From a virus, in the IMG/VR virus record IMGVR_UViG_3300018080_000085, positions 1 through 33,425 of that record: a DNA stretch of 33,425 bases. The stretch is one strand, 5' to 3'. This document shows, one piece after another, positions 1 to 9,024 of the stretch (its first letter is position 1; each line of letters begins with the position of its first letter). The notes under the pieces are model-generated. The model was not told the origin of the DNA. It did no database searches and was given only the letters and a program-made list of their open reading frames with translations. Made by a program: the position numbers and the translations under genes.

Positions 1-107
1 CAGGCGGTCCTCTTGAATTGAATTCAACAGGTGCTTGGAAGATGGCTCATGCATCGGCTATTACAAACGATGCGTGGATAGCAAATCTTAAATCTACACT
101 TGCATAA
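1..107 (+). CDS. Major capsid protein, 3' end (second copy of the overlap)
   Basis: This is the C-terminal end of the same major capsid gene that finishes at 33409, seen again because the circular sequence overlaps itself. It ends with a TAA at 105-107, followed by the AAGGAG ribosome binding site of the next gene. It is not an extra gene. The full protein is described under the capsid entry at 31750-33409. Confidence 0.9.
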   Translation, partial: GGPLELNSTGAWKMAHASAITNDAWIANLKSTLA

Positions 108-123
108 GGAGTTATCAAATGAA
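1..123. repeat. Terminal overlap, left copy (identical to 33303-33425)
   Basis: Bases 1-123 match 33303-33425 exactly. The segment contains the last codons and stop of the major capsid gene and the start of the next gene. Both copies run through coding sequence with no break in gene order, so the simplest reading is a circular or circularly permuted genome written with a short assembly overlap. A genuine short direct terminal repeat of the virion DNA is possible but less likely, because the repeat begins and ends at arbitrary points inside genes. Confidence 0.9.
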
Positions 124-1090
124 CGATAATGTAACAATCCAACAGGGCTCTTTCACCTCTGATGGATCTGCCAAAACTCTTAAAGTAAGGTCAGGAATTG
201 ATTGGATTAAAGTTGTTAACTTTACTCAATCAGCAGCAACAAACAACGGATATGGTTTTGAGTATTTCTGGCAATATGGAATGGGGACTACTTCTGTAAT
301 GAAGTATCACCCGGCAGGAGATCACACTGTAGCAGTTAATACATCCGCTAATTCATTGCAGGTTATTGACACATCTAACTATGCTTTAGGTGCAAATGTA
401 GCTGTAACTGGCGGAACTAATGTAACTCAGCCGGTATATTCTACTGCAAGCACTTCTGGTATGTCTGACGGATCTATTGTAAGAATCAACAGTACCAATC
501 ATGACAACATTAACGGATTAGATTTTTCTGTTGATACTGTTGTTTCCAATACATCTTTTAGGCTAGCTAACACTTTAGCTACAGCGCCTGGAAGAATAGC
601 TGGAGCAAATGGTTACTATAGGGTTGTGGCGCCTAATATTGAAATCTATAGAATGTTTACGCCAACAAACAGAAACATATCCAACATAACTCAAGCAACA
701 AGCGCTGTTGTAACAACACTTGTTGACCATGGATATGCTGTAGGACAAAGGGTTAAGTTTCACATTCCTGATGATAACGGAATGGTTCAGCTTGATGGTG
801 TTACAGCAAACATAACGGCTGTAACAGACAGTACGTTTACTGTTGATGTTGATACAAGTGCCTTTACAGCATTTGTATTTCCAACATATTTATTGTCACC
901 ATTTACACCTGCTTCTGTTGTTCCTATTGGAGACAACCCAGGGTATTCTGGTTATATGACTGCGCCAGGCAAGTTTGATAATCAGTCCTATGTAGGTGTT
1001 GTTTTAAATGCTGGAACAACTGCTCCTGCAGGAAACAATAACGATGTTATCTATTGGTGTGCTGGAAAATCGGAAACGATTACTAGCTAA
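119..1090 (+). CDS. Virion structural protein with E1-FCCH-like beta domain (candidate head decoration)
   Basis: A 323-aa, Ser/Thr/Asn/Gly-rich protein with no signal peptide or membrane segment. Residues ~190-250 carry the pattern 'TTLVDHGYAVGQRVKFH...LDGVTANITAVTDSTFTVDVD', the compact beta module usually annotated as ubiquitin-activating E1 FCCH-like in phage structural proteins. A related, less clear pattern lies at ~90-150. The gene starts 11 nt after the capsid stop with a good AAGGAG site, so it is co-transcribed with the capsid gene and ends at a strong terminator. Position and fold suggest a capsid decoration or head-associated protein made in large amount. That role is inferred; membership of a phage virion beta-protein family is more secure. 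Confidence 0.65.
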   Translation: MNDNVTIQQGSFTSDGSAKTLKVRSGIDWIKVVNFTQSAATNNGYGFEYFWQYGMGTTSVMKYHPAGDHTVAVNTSANSLQVIDTSNYALGANVAVTGGTNVTQPVYSTASTSGMSDGSIVRINSTNHDNINGLDFSVDTVVSNTSFRLANTLATAPGRIAGANGYYRVVAPNIEIYRMFTPTNRNISNITQATSAVVTTLVDHGYAVGQRVKFHIPDDNGMVQLDGVTANITAVTDSTFTVDVDTSAFTAFVFPTYLLSPFTPASVVPIGDNPGYSGYMTAPGKFDNQSYVGVVLNAGTTAPAGNNNDVIYWCAGKSETITS

Positions 1091-1102
1091 TCAATAGTGT
1101 TA

Positions 1103-1141
1103 GTGGCCGGGTTATCTATCACCTTTCCCCGGCCACTTTTT
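1103..1141 (+). terminator. Rho-independent terminator after the capsid/decoration genes
   Basis: A 9-bp perfect GC-rich stem (GTGGCCGGG at 1103-1111 with CCCGGCCAC at 1128-1136) is followed directly by TTTTT. It would end or attenuate the capsid-decoration transcript, separating these abundant products from the lower-copy tail genes downstream. Confidence 0.85.
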
Positions 1142-1176
1142 AGAGGCAGCCATAAACTAATTTATTAGGAGGCCAT

Positions 1177-1536
1177 ATGGCAAATATCGCAGATAAGAAA
1201 CCAGCAATAAAAAATAAACCAACACTAGAAGAAATGAGAAAAAGCGACGCAGAGTTAGTAAGGGGAAAGTTTAGCTTTTTAGAGGCTCCTGGAGCAACGC
1301 TTAAGTTTTCCTATAGGAAGTATAAAGGCGACCAAATAAAAACCTACTCTTTGAAGGATGGAGAGATTTATACCATACCTAAAGGCGTAGCTAAGCATCT
1401 AGCGAAATCTGGCAGCTATCCAATACATGAGTATGCTACAGATGAAAACGGTAAGCCCCTTATTAGAATTGGCAGGGTTAAGAGAAGGTATAATTTTGAA
1501 AGTTTAGAGTTTTTTGATGTGAAAAGTTCTAAATAA
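1177..1536 (+). CDS. Conserved hypothetical phage protein, 119 aa
   Basis: A 119-aa basic, Lys-rich protein preceded by a textbook AGGAGG site 5 nt before the ATG. The N-terminal ~35 residues look flexible and charged. The remainder reads as a small beta-rich domain ('KFSYRKYKGDQIKTYSLKDGEIYTI' style, broken by turns). No catalytic motif or membrane segment is visible. It lies between the decoration gene and the head-tail adaptor, so a minor head or connector role is plausible, but I do not assign a function. Confidence 0.6.
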   Translation: MANIADKKPAIKNKPTLEEMRKSDAELVRGKFSFLEAPGATLKFSYRKYKGDQIKTYSLKDGEIYTIPKGVAKHLAKSGSYPIHEYATDENGKPLIRIGRVKRRYNFESLEFFDVKSSK

Positions 1537-1557
1537 TAACTATTAAGGATAGGTGCT

Positions 1558-2535
1558 ATGCCAGATTCAACACTTTCTACTTTAGAGCAAATAAGGGTTA
1601 AGGTCAGAAGGCTCACAAGAAGCCCGTCTACGGAACAGATATCTGATGCAGATATAGATAGCTATATAAACACATTTATACTTTATGACCTGCCAGAGTT
1701 GATTAAGATAGAGCCAATGAAGGAGATTCTGTCTTTTTATACTAAGCCTTATATCGAGGAGTATTCAACAGATACAATAGACCCTAACGATACTCTTTAT
1801 AACTTTAAGAATAGGTATGTTAATGTGGCAGCACCTGTCTATGTTTCTGGAATAAGGGCTAACTTTGTTCAGTCTGTAGAAGAGATGTTAAGTCTTTATC
1901 CAAGGATTAGCGATGAGGAGATAGTTGATACAGGTGATGCCATCGCAACAACATTTACTGGAAATATATCCAGTGTTCCTGTCACTAGAAACGTAGTAAC
2001 AATATCGTCTGTTGATGCCAATGGAACAGCTTTGATAGTACGGGATGATGGCCAAGGTAATCTTATTGGTGATATTGCAGCTGGAGTTAATACTATAGAC
2101 TACCTTACAGGTGCTTATAACGTAACTTTTGCGTTTGCTCCAGGAAACGGAGAATCTGTATATGTTAGTTATGTTACATATGTAGCCGGAAGACCGGACT
2201 CAGTTTTATTTTATTCTGATTCATTTATAGTGAGACCAATTCCAGATAAGACTTATAAGATAGACATTACTACCTATAGAAGACCTACGGAACTGCTAAA
2301 CGCATCTGATATGCCTCAGCATTCAGAACTGTTTGAATACATATCTTACGGGTCTGCAATAAAAATACTGCAAGATAGGATGGATATAGATAGTGTCGCT
2401 ATTTTAAATCCAGAATTTAATAGACAGGAAAAGCTAGCAATGCGCAGAGTTATAATGCAGAACTCTGCTAAGCGCGTAGCTACAATTTATTCAAATAGCA
2501 ATGATATAGATTATCCATTTGGAATTAATAATTAG
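1558..2535 (+). CDS. Head-tail adaptor / head-completion protein candidate with inserted beta domain
   Basis: A 325-aa protein. The N-terminus (~8-55) has the helical layout common to phage head-completion adaptors ('IRVKVRRLTRSP', then 'ISDADIDSYIN' and a Leu/Glu-rich helix). Residues ~130-210 carry a separate beta module: 'FTGNISSVPVTRNVVTI', a 'DDGQGNLIGD' turn, 'NTIDYLTGAYNVTFAFAPG' and 'VYVSYV'. This pattern is frequent as an insertion in phage structural proteins. The C-terminus (~245-325) returns to helices with 'YISYGSAIKILQDR', typical of the adaptor family. Its place between capsid and stabilisation genes supports an adaptor under the portal, as for P22 gp4. The exact role is inferred. 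Confidence 0.6.
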   Translation: MPDSTLSTLEQIRVKVRRLTRSPSTEQISDADIDSYINTFILYDLPELIKIEPMKEILSFYTKPYIEEYSTDTIDPNDTLYNFKNRYVNVAAPVYVSGIRANFVQSVEEMLSLYPRISDEEIVDTGDAIATTFTGNISSVPVTRNVVTISSVDANGTALIVRDDGQGNLIGDIAAGVNTIDYLTGAYNVTFAFAPGNGESVYVSYVTYVAGRPDSVLFYSDSFIVRPIPDKTYKIDITTYRRPTELLNASDMPQHSELFEYISYGSAIKILQDRMDIDSVAILNPEFNRQEKLAMRRVIMQNSAKRVATIYSNSNDIDYPFGINN

Positions 2536-2543
2536 GAGGCGTG

Positions 2544-3116
2544 ATGGCATACGATGAAAATACACCAGCAAACATAAATGAGAGGTTTTCTGTTAGTCAG
2601 CAGAAGATAAGAGATAATTTTATTTCTTTAAAGTCTGCTATTGAGCAGGATCATGTTGCAATTGATGATGCAAATGAAGGTAAGCATAAGAGGGCTGTGT
2701 TTACTGAGCAGGCAGCGGACCAAGCCACATTGGCTTCTGAGATTGCTCTTTATGCAAAAGACAATGGTGCAGAGGCAAACATTTACCTAAGAAAGGAGTC
2801 TAATGGTGATGTGTTTAATCTTACTCCGTCTACTGCCGGTCATCTTGGGACTGGATATGAGTCATTGCCATCTGGGTTGCTAGTTAGATGGGGAACGCTG
2901 ACTCTTCCAGCTGGTCAGCAGAGTGGAACAGTAGCTGCAGTTTTTCCAACAAATATGTTTTCTGTTCAGCTAACTCCATCTGCTATTCCAACAGGAGACG
3001 CCAGAGATTACGTTCTTCACGCTGTCATAAATAGCAATGTTCAGTTTACTGTGTGGAGGACAAATGCATATAAGGGCACTGCTGCGCAGTTTCATTATTT
3101 AGCTATAGGAAATTAA
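2544..3116 (+). CDS. Short tail fibre protein with gp53-like C-terminal domain
   Basis: A 190-aa protein. The first ~80 residues are helical and charged ('NERFSVSQQKIRDNFISLKSAIEQDH'), consistent with a coiled stalk or attachment region. From ~105 the sequence has the tail-fibre pattern 'LPSGLLVRWGTLTLPAGQQSGTV...FPTNMFSVQLTP', with the aromatic, Thr-rich ending seen in gp53-like fibre C-terminal domains. A GTG codon directly precedes the chosen ATG; the AGGAG site at 2534-2538 fits the ATG better. It is packed between adaptor and stabilisation genes with 1-8 nt gaps, so it is part of the tail operon. Trimerisation and receptor contact are inferred from the family. Confidence 0.65.
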   Translation: MAYDENTPANINERFSVSQQKIRDNFISLKSAIEQDHVAIDDANEGKHKRAVFTEQAADQATLASEIALYAKDNGAEANIYLRKESNGDVFNLTPSTAGHLGTGYESLPSGLLVRWGTLTLPAGQQSGTVAAVFPTNMFSVQLTPSAIPTGDARDYVLHAVINSNVQFTVWRTNAYKGTAAQFHYLAIGN

Positions 3117-3117
3117 A

Positions 3118-5331
3118 ATGTCTTATGATCGCTTTTTGATAGCACCATATCGAAGCGGAATAGTAAATGATTTGCCTACTTGGCTCACTCTTCCGGAGTC
3201 GTTTAAGCAGCTTGAAAACGCCAATGTTTTTAGGGGAAGAATCAAGAAAAGATTTGGTGCTGACCTAATTGGTGACATCCTTACGTCTAGGGTGAGGTGC
3301 TCTCTTGGTGCCACAGACGTTACCGGTGCTGCAGCTGGAACAGTTCCTGGGAATATTTTTGGAACAATAGGGCAATTATTTTCTGTTGGAGACCAAATAT
3401 TTACGGTTAATCAGGCTGGGACACCTGCCCCGATGCTTGTTTCAACCGGGCCTGGCGGAGGCACATATAATACTACTACTGGTGCATATGTTTTTGCTGG
3501 AGTAACTCCGTCTACACAAGTCTATTGGTATCCTGCACAGCCAATTATGGGAATAACTCACTATGAATCTGGGTCTGTGAACGAGCACGTGACTTATGCA
3601 ATGGATACTCAGTTTATATATAAATATTCTGGTACTGACTGGATTAGGGATACTACATTTGCAGGTGCTTTTCAGGGAGATAACAAACAGTTTTTTTGGT
3701 CTGCAAACTATGTTGGTGCAGACGCTGGAAGTATAGCGCTGTTCACAACGAACTTTAATGCAATAACTTCCGGTGTTGCTCCTGCGTCAGATGACGCGAT
3801 GTATTTTTATAATGGAACAGCTTGGGCAGACTTTTCTGCTCAAACACAGTTTAACTCAAACCAAGATTTTGTTGCTTCTGCAAAAATGATACTTTCTTGG
3901 AAGAACAGGCTTCTTTTGTTAAATGTTATTGAGCAAAATAACGCTGCTGGTACTAACTCACACATAGCAAATAGAGTTAGATTTTCCCATAATGGCAGCC
4001 CAATAAAACCAACAGCTGCCGGAACATTTGGTCACCCTTGGCTTGAGAGACGTCAAACATATGTATCTGGAGCCACAACCTACATTGGTGATGGCGGAGG
4101 ATTCATTGATCTGCCAACGGAACAAGAGATAGTATCTGCAGCTATAGTTAAAGATAGGTTTATAGTCTACTGTGAAAGGAGTACTTGGGAGTTAGCTTAT
4201 ACTGGCAACCCTGCTATTCCATTTGTTTGGAAATCTATTGACATAAGTATTGGATCAGAGTCTACATACTCTACCATTCCATTTGACAATGCTGCTATTA
4301 CTGTTGCCACTACAGGTGTATATGCATGCGATGGAATAAGCGTAAACAGGATAGATAAGAAGATTCCAGACGAAATATTTTATTTTTTAAATACATCTGA
4401 AGGAACCTCAAGGGTTCATGGAATTAGGGATTTTTATAATGGTATGGCTTATTGGACATTTCTTGAAAACGAGAACTCTGGTATAGACACTTATCCAAAT
4501 AAGTTAATGGTACTTAATTACGAGACTGGTGCGTGGTCTTTTTATGATGATTGTATAACAACATTTGGTTTTTTTGAGCAATCTTCTGATTTTACGTGGG
4601 CATACCCGAGTTCTTGGGATACTAATGATAGTTGGGGTAGTTTTTATAATCAAGACCAGTCTAGGTTAATTGTAGCAGGGAATCATCAAGGTTACTTATT
4701 CACACTAAATAACGATAAACCAGAAAATGCCGATGTTATGACTGTTGCAGATTTTAATAATAACACGTTTTTGGTTCCTGATCATAATCTTGATACCGGA
4801 GACTTCATACAATTTAATTATGATACTATTTCTTCTATTCATAGAGTAAATAGAACAAGCAGTGATGAGTTTTATATTGTTGGTCCAGTTATTACTCCAA
4901 CATACGTTGGAGGTGGCACTATCAAAAGGGTAAGTAAGATAAGCATAATATCTAAGGATTGGAACCCATATGTAAAAACAGGAGATAGGGTTTATCTAGC
5001 AAGGATAGACTTCTGCGTTAAAAACACATTTGATGGCGAGGCTACAGTCTATTACTCAACAGACCTTACTGATCTAGATTTAGTTAACCAAGGAAGTTTA
5101 TCTGGGGCACAGATTGGAACAAATATTCTTGAAATGCATAAATATGCCATAGAATCCAATTTTTCAAATTATAAAGATATTTTATGGAGATCTATATATT
5201 TTCAGTCGTATGGAGATTCGATAAGTATTAATATATCGTTATCAGACGACCAAATGGTTAATAAGGACATATCTTTGTCTAATTTCGAGCTTCAAGGAAT
5301 GATTCTTTATACTATGAAAAACGGGAGATAG
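3118..5331 (+). CDS. Large tail-hub/stabilisation protein (P22 gp10-like role)
   Basis: A 737-aa protein, the largest in the tail operon. It has the repeated aromatic blade-like pattern of podovirus stabilisation proteins: 'YWYPAQPIMGITHYE', 'FFWSANYVGADAGSIALFTTNF', 'KNRLLLLNVIEQNN', 'RVRFSHNGSP', 'GGGFIDLPTEQEIVSAAIVK', 'YCERSTWELAYTGNPAIPF', 'RIDKKIPDEIFYFL' and 'MLVLNYETGAWSFYDD'-type strands. Near ~540-600 it has a module like the FCCH/beta units of other virion proteins ('NTFLVPDHNLDTGDFIQFNY'). No signal or membrane segment is present. It starts 1 nt after the previous stop, so translation is coupled. The gp10-like role (sealing the DNA channel below the adaptor) is inferred from family and position. 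Confidence 0.65.
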   Translation: MSYDRFLIAPYRSGIVNDLPTWLTLPESFKQLENANVFRGRIKKRFGADLIGDILTSRVRCSLGATDVTGAAAGTVPGNIFGTIGQLFSVGDQIFTVNQAGTPAPMLVSTGPGGGTYNTTTGAYVFAGVTPSTQVYWYPAQPIMGITHYESGSVNEHVTYAMDTQFIYKYSGTDWIRDTTFAGAFQGDNKQFFWSANYVGADAGSIALFTTNFNAITSGVAPASDDAMYFYNGTAWADFSAQTQFNSNQDFVASAKMILSWKNRLLLLNVIEQNNAAGTNSHIANRVRFSHNGSPIKPTAAGTFGHPWLERRQTYVSGATTYIGDGGGFIDLPTEQEIVSAAIVKDRFIVYCERSTWELAYTGNPAIPFVWKSIDISIGSESTYSTIPFDNAAITVATTGVYACDGISVNRIDKKIPDEIFYFLNTSEGTSRVHGIRDFYNGMAYWTFLENENSGIDTYPNKLMVLNYETGAWSFYDDCITTFGFFEQSSDFTWAYPSSWDTNDSWGSFYNQDQSRLIVAGNHQGYLFTLNNDKPENADVMTVADFNNNTFLVPDHNLDTGDFIQFNYDTISSIHRVNRTSSDEFYIVGPVITPTYVGGGTIKRVSKISIISKDWNPYVKTGDRVYLARIDFCVKNTFDGEATVYYSTDLTDLDLVNQGSLSGAQIGTNILEMHKYAIESNFSNYKDILWRSIYFQSYGDSISINISLSDDQMVNKDISLSNFELQGMILYTMKNGR

Positions 5332-5334
5332 CTA

Positions 5335-5844
5335 ATGGCAATAGATAGCTCAACCCTCATACCGACAAACAATCTAATAGATCCGTCTAAAATTACATCT
5401 ATCGATGTTAAGTCTAAGGAGTTTGCAAGTTTTATGGTTGATCTTGTAAATACCGTTAATAATTTGATGCTGTCGGTAAACTCAAAGGATATTGGCATAT
5501 ATAATGACTCTGAAGTAGTAACTGGACAATTATATTTTAATAATAATAGTAATGAATTGAGGCCAGTTTATAGGAAAGTAATTGATTTTGGAGGTTTACC
5601 AAACAATGCTATTAAGCAAGTTGCGCACGGTTTAGACTCTACTTGGAATTATAAGTTTACAAGAATTTATGGTGCAGCTTCAGATTCTACAAACCAAGAA
5701 TACATACCTCTTCCTTATGCAACCTCTGTAGTTTTAGAAAGTATTGAGGTTTATGTTGATAACACTAATATTAATATAAGAACTAGAATTGATTATACGT
5801 CGTTTGACACTACGTATATTGTTTTAGAATATTTAGAAATATAA
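5335..5844 (+). CDS. Conserved phage virion protein (tail-associated), 169 aa
   Basis: A 169-aa protein with a short helical N-terminus ('SKEFASFMVDLVNTVNNLM') and a C-terminal beta domain beginning 'RKVIDFGGLPNNAIKQVAHG' and ending 'IDYTSFDTTYIVLEYLEI'. The pattern 'DFG.LPN...K.V.HG......F..IYGAA' followed by 'TYIVLEYL' recurs in small phage structural proteins downstream of the stabilisation gene, usually of unnamed function. It lies 3 nt after the preceding stop, with GGGAG upstream. A capping or fibre-attachment role is possible but not shown. Confidence 0.55.
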   Translation: MAIDSSTLIPTNNLIDPSKITSIDVKSKEFASFMVDLVNTVNNLMLSVNSKDIGIYNDSEVVTGQLYFNNNSNELRPVYRKVIDFGGLPNNAIKQVAHGLDSTWNYKFTRIYGAASDSTNQEYIPLPYATSVVLESIEVYVDNTNINIRTRIDYTSFDTTYIVLEYLEI

Positions 5845-5855
5845 AGGAGATTGTA

Positions 5856-6437
5856 ATGGCAATTGATCCAATAACGGCATTAACGCTTTTAAATGTCGCA
5901 TCGTCTGCTGGCGGAGCGCTGGCGTCACTTCTTGGTAAAAAGAAGCAAGCTGAAACAGTTCAGATCCCTGGCCTTACGCCAGAGCAGCAACGGGTTCAGA
6001 GTAATATATTGGAGCAAGCACTATCTAGATTATCTGGTAATATGGCAGGATTTGATCCTATAGCTCAAAAGGCTAGAACAGACTTTCAGACCCAAACTGT
6101 TCCGTCTTTAGCAGAAAGGTTTACGTCTATGGGCCAAGGAGCACAAAGATCTAGTGGATTTAGGGAGGCGCTTGGGGCTGCTGGGTCTGGCCTTGAGGAG
6201 TCGCTTGCATCGATGGGGTCTCAAAGATCTCTTCAGGAACAAGGGTTGCTTCAGTCTCTTTTGGGGTTGGGGCTGAGACCATCATTTGAAAGTCTTTATA
6301 TGCCGCAGCAGCTCGGTGGAGCCCAGCAGTTTGGGGCCTCTTTGTTTCAAAATTCTATGCAAAACATGGCTCCGTTGTTGCAGTTAAGGCAGTTATCTAA
6401 GATGAGTGCTGGCGGTGGTCTTTCTAGTCTTTATTGA
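5856..6437 (+). CDS. Internal virion / DNA ejection protein candidate (short, gp7-like)
   Basis: A 193-aa protein whose N-terminus ('AIDPITALTLLNVASSAGGALASLLGKKKQ') is an Ala/Gly/Leu-rich amphipathic helix. It is followed by Gln-rich helical sequence ('LTPEQQRVQSNILEQALSRL', 'ARTDFQTQTVPSLAERF') and a Gly/Ser/Met/Gln-rich tail. This composition, lack of Cys and size resemble the small internal proteins that podoviruses pack inside the head and eject ahead of DNA. It heads a run of three such genes (5856-9018). The AAAGGAG site lies 7 nt before the ATG. Ejection is inferred; no enzymatic motif is visible. Confidence 0.55.
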   Translation: MAIDPITALTLLNVASSAGGALASLLGKKKQAETVQIPGLTPEQQRVQSNILEQALSRLSGNMAGFDPIAQKARTDFQTQTVPSLAERFTSMGQGAQRSSGFREALGAAGSGLEESLASMGSQRSLQEQGLLQSLLGLGLRPSFESLYMPQQLGGAQQFGASLFQNSMQNMAPLLQLRQLSKMSAGGGLSSLY

Positions 6438-6448
6438 AGGGGTTAAGA

Positions 6449-7675
6449 ATGGTAAAAATTTTAGACAGACCCTCTCCGGGTTCGGTTTTAGGTGCAGCTC
6501 TAGGTAGTGGCTTAGCTGGAGGATTAAATAGACTTATAGAAAGCAAGCTTAGCCAGCTTCAAAGAAAGCAAGGGTTAATGTCTCTTGTTGATCCTGGTCA
6601 AGCTGAGTCTTTGTCGTATGTTCCGGATAGTATGCTATCAAACATAATTCCAACTCTTGCCAGAGAGAGTCAAAGGCAGAGTAATTTATCGATGCTATCT
6701 TCTATATTTCAGCCTGATGCAGCTCCCGGCGTTGGTGCACCACTAGGAGTTGATCAGTCTGCTGCTCTTTTACAGCCACCTGTTGATCAAGGTCAGCAGA
6801 TCCAAGCTGCACAAGTTCCGGGACAAGCGTTTAAGCCTGGAGAGACTGCAATGAGGGCATTGTCGTCTGGTCTGGATCTTGGAAATGCGCTGCGGCTTGA
6901 GCAGGAAGCTGCAAAGCTTGCACAAACAGAAAGGCTGGCTAAGGAGAGGAAAGCTGAGCGAATGGAGCAGGAACAGTTTAGGTCTAAAGAGAAAGTAAGG
7001 CTTGCCGACCTTCAATCTATTAGGAAGGATGTTCAAGACATAAATAAAGGTATTCAATCTAAAGACGATTCAATTAGGGCAAACGAAGACGTTTTAAGGT
7101 TACTTGATACAGGGAGAGTAGATACTGGATTAACTTATCTATTTAAAGATATAGCAGGACTGTCAAAGGCTGGAGCTAGCCCAGAAACTCAGACCGTTGC
7201 TAAGATATTAGCTGCCGAGCCAATAAGGTCTTTGGCCACGATACCTGGACAATCCGCAAGATTAAGCAAGGTGTTTGATACAATTTCAGACATGACTCCC
7301 CAGCTAGTCAATACTGAGGCGGGTTTAAGGTCTATAGCAAGGGTTAGGATAGCAGACTCCAGGGCTTCAAAGATATTTGATGAGGCAAAGCTAAGAGAGC
7401 TTCAAAGAATACGAAATTCGGGAGAGTTGATTCCTTTTGATATAGACGAAAGAGTTCGTAAAAAGGTTCAACCCAAGCTAAACAAGCAGTACAACGAAGT
7501 TGAAAGAATAATAGCTGGTAGAATAGGATCAGATAATCCAGAAGAGTTACCAGATAATTTTGAGGTTGGACAAAAAGCCATTTGGCCAAGAAATGGGCTA
7601 AGTTATATAGTCAAGATTGATAATGGTAAAAAGGTTTGGGCACCATTTAAACCCAAGAAAAGGGTTAAAGAATGA
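6449..7675 (+). CDS. Internal virion / ejection protein candidate with central coiled coil
   Basis: A 408-aa protein from the ATG at 6449. A TTG five codons upstream overlaps the previous stop, but GGGGTTAAG fits this ATG. It begins with a Gly/Ala-rich hydrophobic stretch ('GSVLGAALGSGLAGGLNRL'), a typical membrane-active start in ejection proteins. Residues ~145-215 are a strongly charged coiled coil ('LRLEQEAAKLAQTERLAKER' onward). The C-terminal half is helical and ends with a small beta motif ('KAIWPRNGLSYIVKIDNGKK'). The next gene overlaps it by 4 nt (ATGA), indicating coupled translation. No lytic transglycosylase or peptidase motif was recognised. Confidence 0.55.
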   Translation: MVKILDRPSPGSVLGAALGSGLAGGLNRLIESKLSQLQRKQGLMSLVDPGQAESLSYVPDSMLSNIIPTLARESQRQSNLSMLSSIFQPDAAPGVGAPLGVDQSAALLQPPVDQGQQIQAAQVPGQAFKPGETAMRALSSGLDLGNALRLEQEAAKLAQTERLAKERKAERMEQEQFRSKEKVRLADLQSIRKDVQDINKGIQSKDDSIRANEDVLRLLDTGRVDTGLTYLFKDIAGLSKAGASPETQTVAKILAAEPIRSLATIPGQSARLSKVFDTISDMTPQLVNTEAGLRSIARVRIADSRASKIFDEAKLRELQRIRNSGELIPFDIDERVRKKVQPKLNKQYNEVERIIAGRIGSDNPEELPDNFEVGQKAIWPRNGLSYIVKIDNGKKVWAPFKPKKRVKE

Positions 7676-9018
7676 TATTAATAGACGATTTTGGAAATAG
7701 GATAAAGCCCAAAGGCATAGATAAAGAAACCGATAGGTTTATACCTTCAGAGGAAAGTATTTCTGCAAAAATAGCTAGAAATATTTATAAGCCTGTTAGA
7801 GAAGTAGGAAGCGCTGCAATTGGAGCAATACCATCAATGTGGAATCTGTTAGCATCTGGTGCAAATATAGCCGTTCCGACACTAAACAGAATAGCCTCTG
7901 CTCCAGCAAAAGCTCTTGGGCTAGAGCGGCTATTAGGCATACAACGACTCTCAAGGGTTCCGCTTATTCCAGATGAAGCAACAATTAGCGGTCTTAAGGA
8001 AGGACCATTTAAGTCGCTTGGGGAATCAATTTTTGGAAAAGGCTCTCAAGACCCACAGCCGGGATTTGTTGAGGGTCTTACTGACAGGGCTTCTCAAGTT
8101 TTACCGTTTGCCCTTCTGGGTCCAGGAGGAGTAGGGAGGGCTATTGGGACATCCGGACTTCAGGCTCTTGGCGGAGAGGTTGTGAAAAAACTTGGTGGAG
8201 GACAGTTAGCACAGCTTGCAGGAGAGATTGGTTTAGGAATAGGCGTCCCTACAATATCAGCCCTAGCGTCAAGCAGGATACCTAAAGCGGCTTCTGCATT
8301 AAGGAGGAGCCTAATTGAAAAGGGTCGAGAGCAAATTTCAAAAGCCGGATCTATTCCTGTTAAATCTTTTTACGATAGCGCAAATAGGGCTATGAATTTA
8401 GCGAAGGAAACTCTTTCGTCATCAGAGAGGGGGTTTATTGCTAGAAATTTAGGAGAAATAGAGTCTGTATTGGGACCAGAGTCAGGAACAGCCCCTATTA
8501 AAAAGCTTATAAACGTAACAAAAAAACTGAAAGGCGTTTCAAATAGCATAAAAAGCTCTTCTGGCAAAAAAATTATATCAAATCTAAATAATTCAATTAT
8601 TAATAACTTAGATGAGGCAATATCTGTTAGACCAGAAATAAGAAAACTAAGTCGAGCAATAAACCAGCATCCCTTTTTTAATAAAATGGTAGATAAGGCA
8701 GGTCAGAAATCAAAAGGCATCATCAGTTCCGCCATATCACTTGGTAAATACGGAGCACTTCCGTTGGCTTATGGATTAGGAGGCGTTAAGGGAGCTGTTG
8801 GGCTTCTTGGAACAGGTGGCCTTGTTATTGGAAAAAAAGCACTAGATAACGCAAAATTATTAAAGTCTAGTCCAAAGCTATTTAAACTTTCTAGAGAACT
8901 TGTATCTGATATAGCTAAAGGAAATCTAACTACTGCCGCAAGAAAGGTCGATGCGATATCAAAAAGAATGGACGGAAAAGATTACAAAAAATTAAAAAGC
9001 AGTATGATACTAATTTGA
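7672..9018 (+). CDS. Internal virion / ejection protein candidate, Gly/Ala-rich, 448 aa
   Basis: A 448-aa protein, last of the structural run. The N-terminus is charged. Residues ~35-75 ('AAIGAIPSMWNLLASGANIA' style), ~140-200 and ~355-385 ('YGALPLAYGLGGVKGAVG', then 'LLGTGGLVIG') are Gly/Ala-rich and hydrophobic, the mark of proteins that insert into or cross the host membrane at infection. Basic helical segments separate them. It overlaps the previous gene by 4 nt and is followed by a strong terminator. A role in forming the DNA translocation conduit is inferred from composition and neighbours; I cannot tie it to a named family. Confidence 0.5.
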   Translation: MILIDDFGNRIKPKGIDKETDRFIPSEESISAKIARNIYKPVREVGSAAIGAIPSMWNLLASGANIAVPTLNRIASAPAKALGLERLLGIQRLSRVPLIPDEATISGLKEGPFKSLGESIFGKGSQDPQPGFVEGLTDRASQVLPFALLGPGGVGRAIGTSGLQALGGEVVKKLGGGQLAQLAGEIGLGIGVPTISALASSRIPKAASALRRSLIEKGREQISKAGSIPVKSFYDSANRAMNLAKETLSSSERGFIARNLGEIESVLGPESGTAPIKKLINVTKKLKGVSNSIKSSSGKKIISNLNNSIINNLDEAISVRPEIRKLSRAINQHPFFNKMVDKAGQKSKGIISSAISLGKYGALPLAYGLGGVKGAVGLLGTGGLVIGKKALDNAKLLKSSPKLFKLSRELVSDIAKGNLTTAARKVDAISKRMDGKDYKKLKSSMILI

Positions 9019-9024
9019 TTCTAC

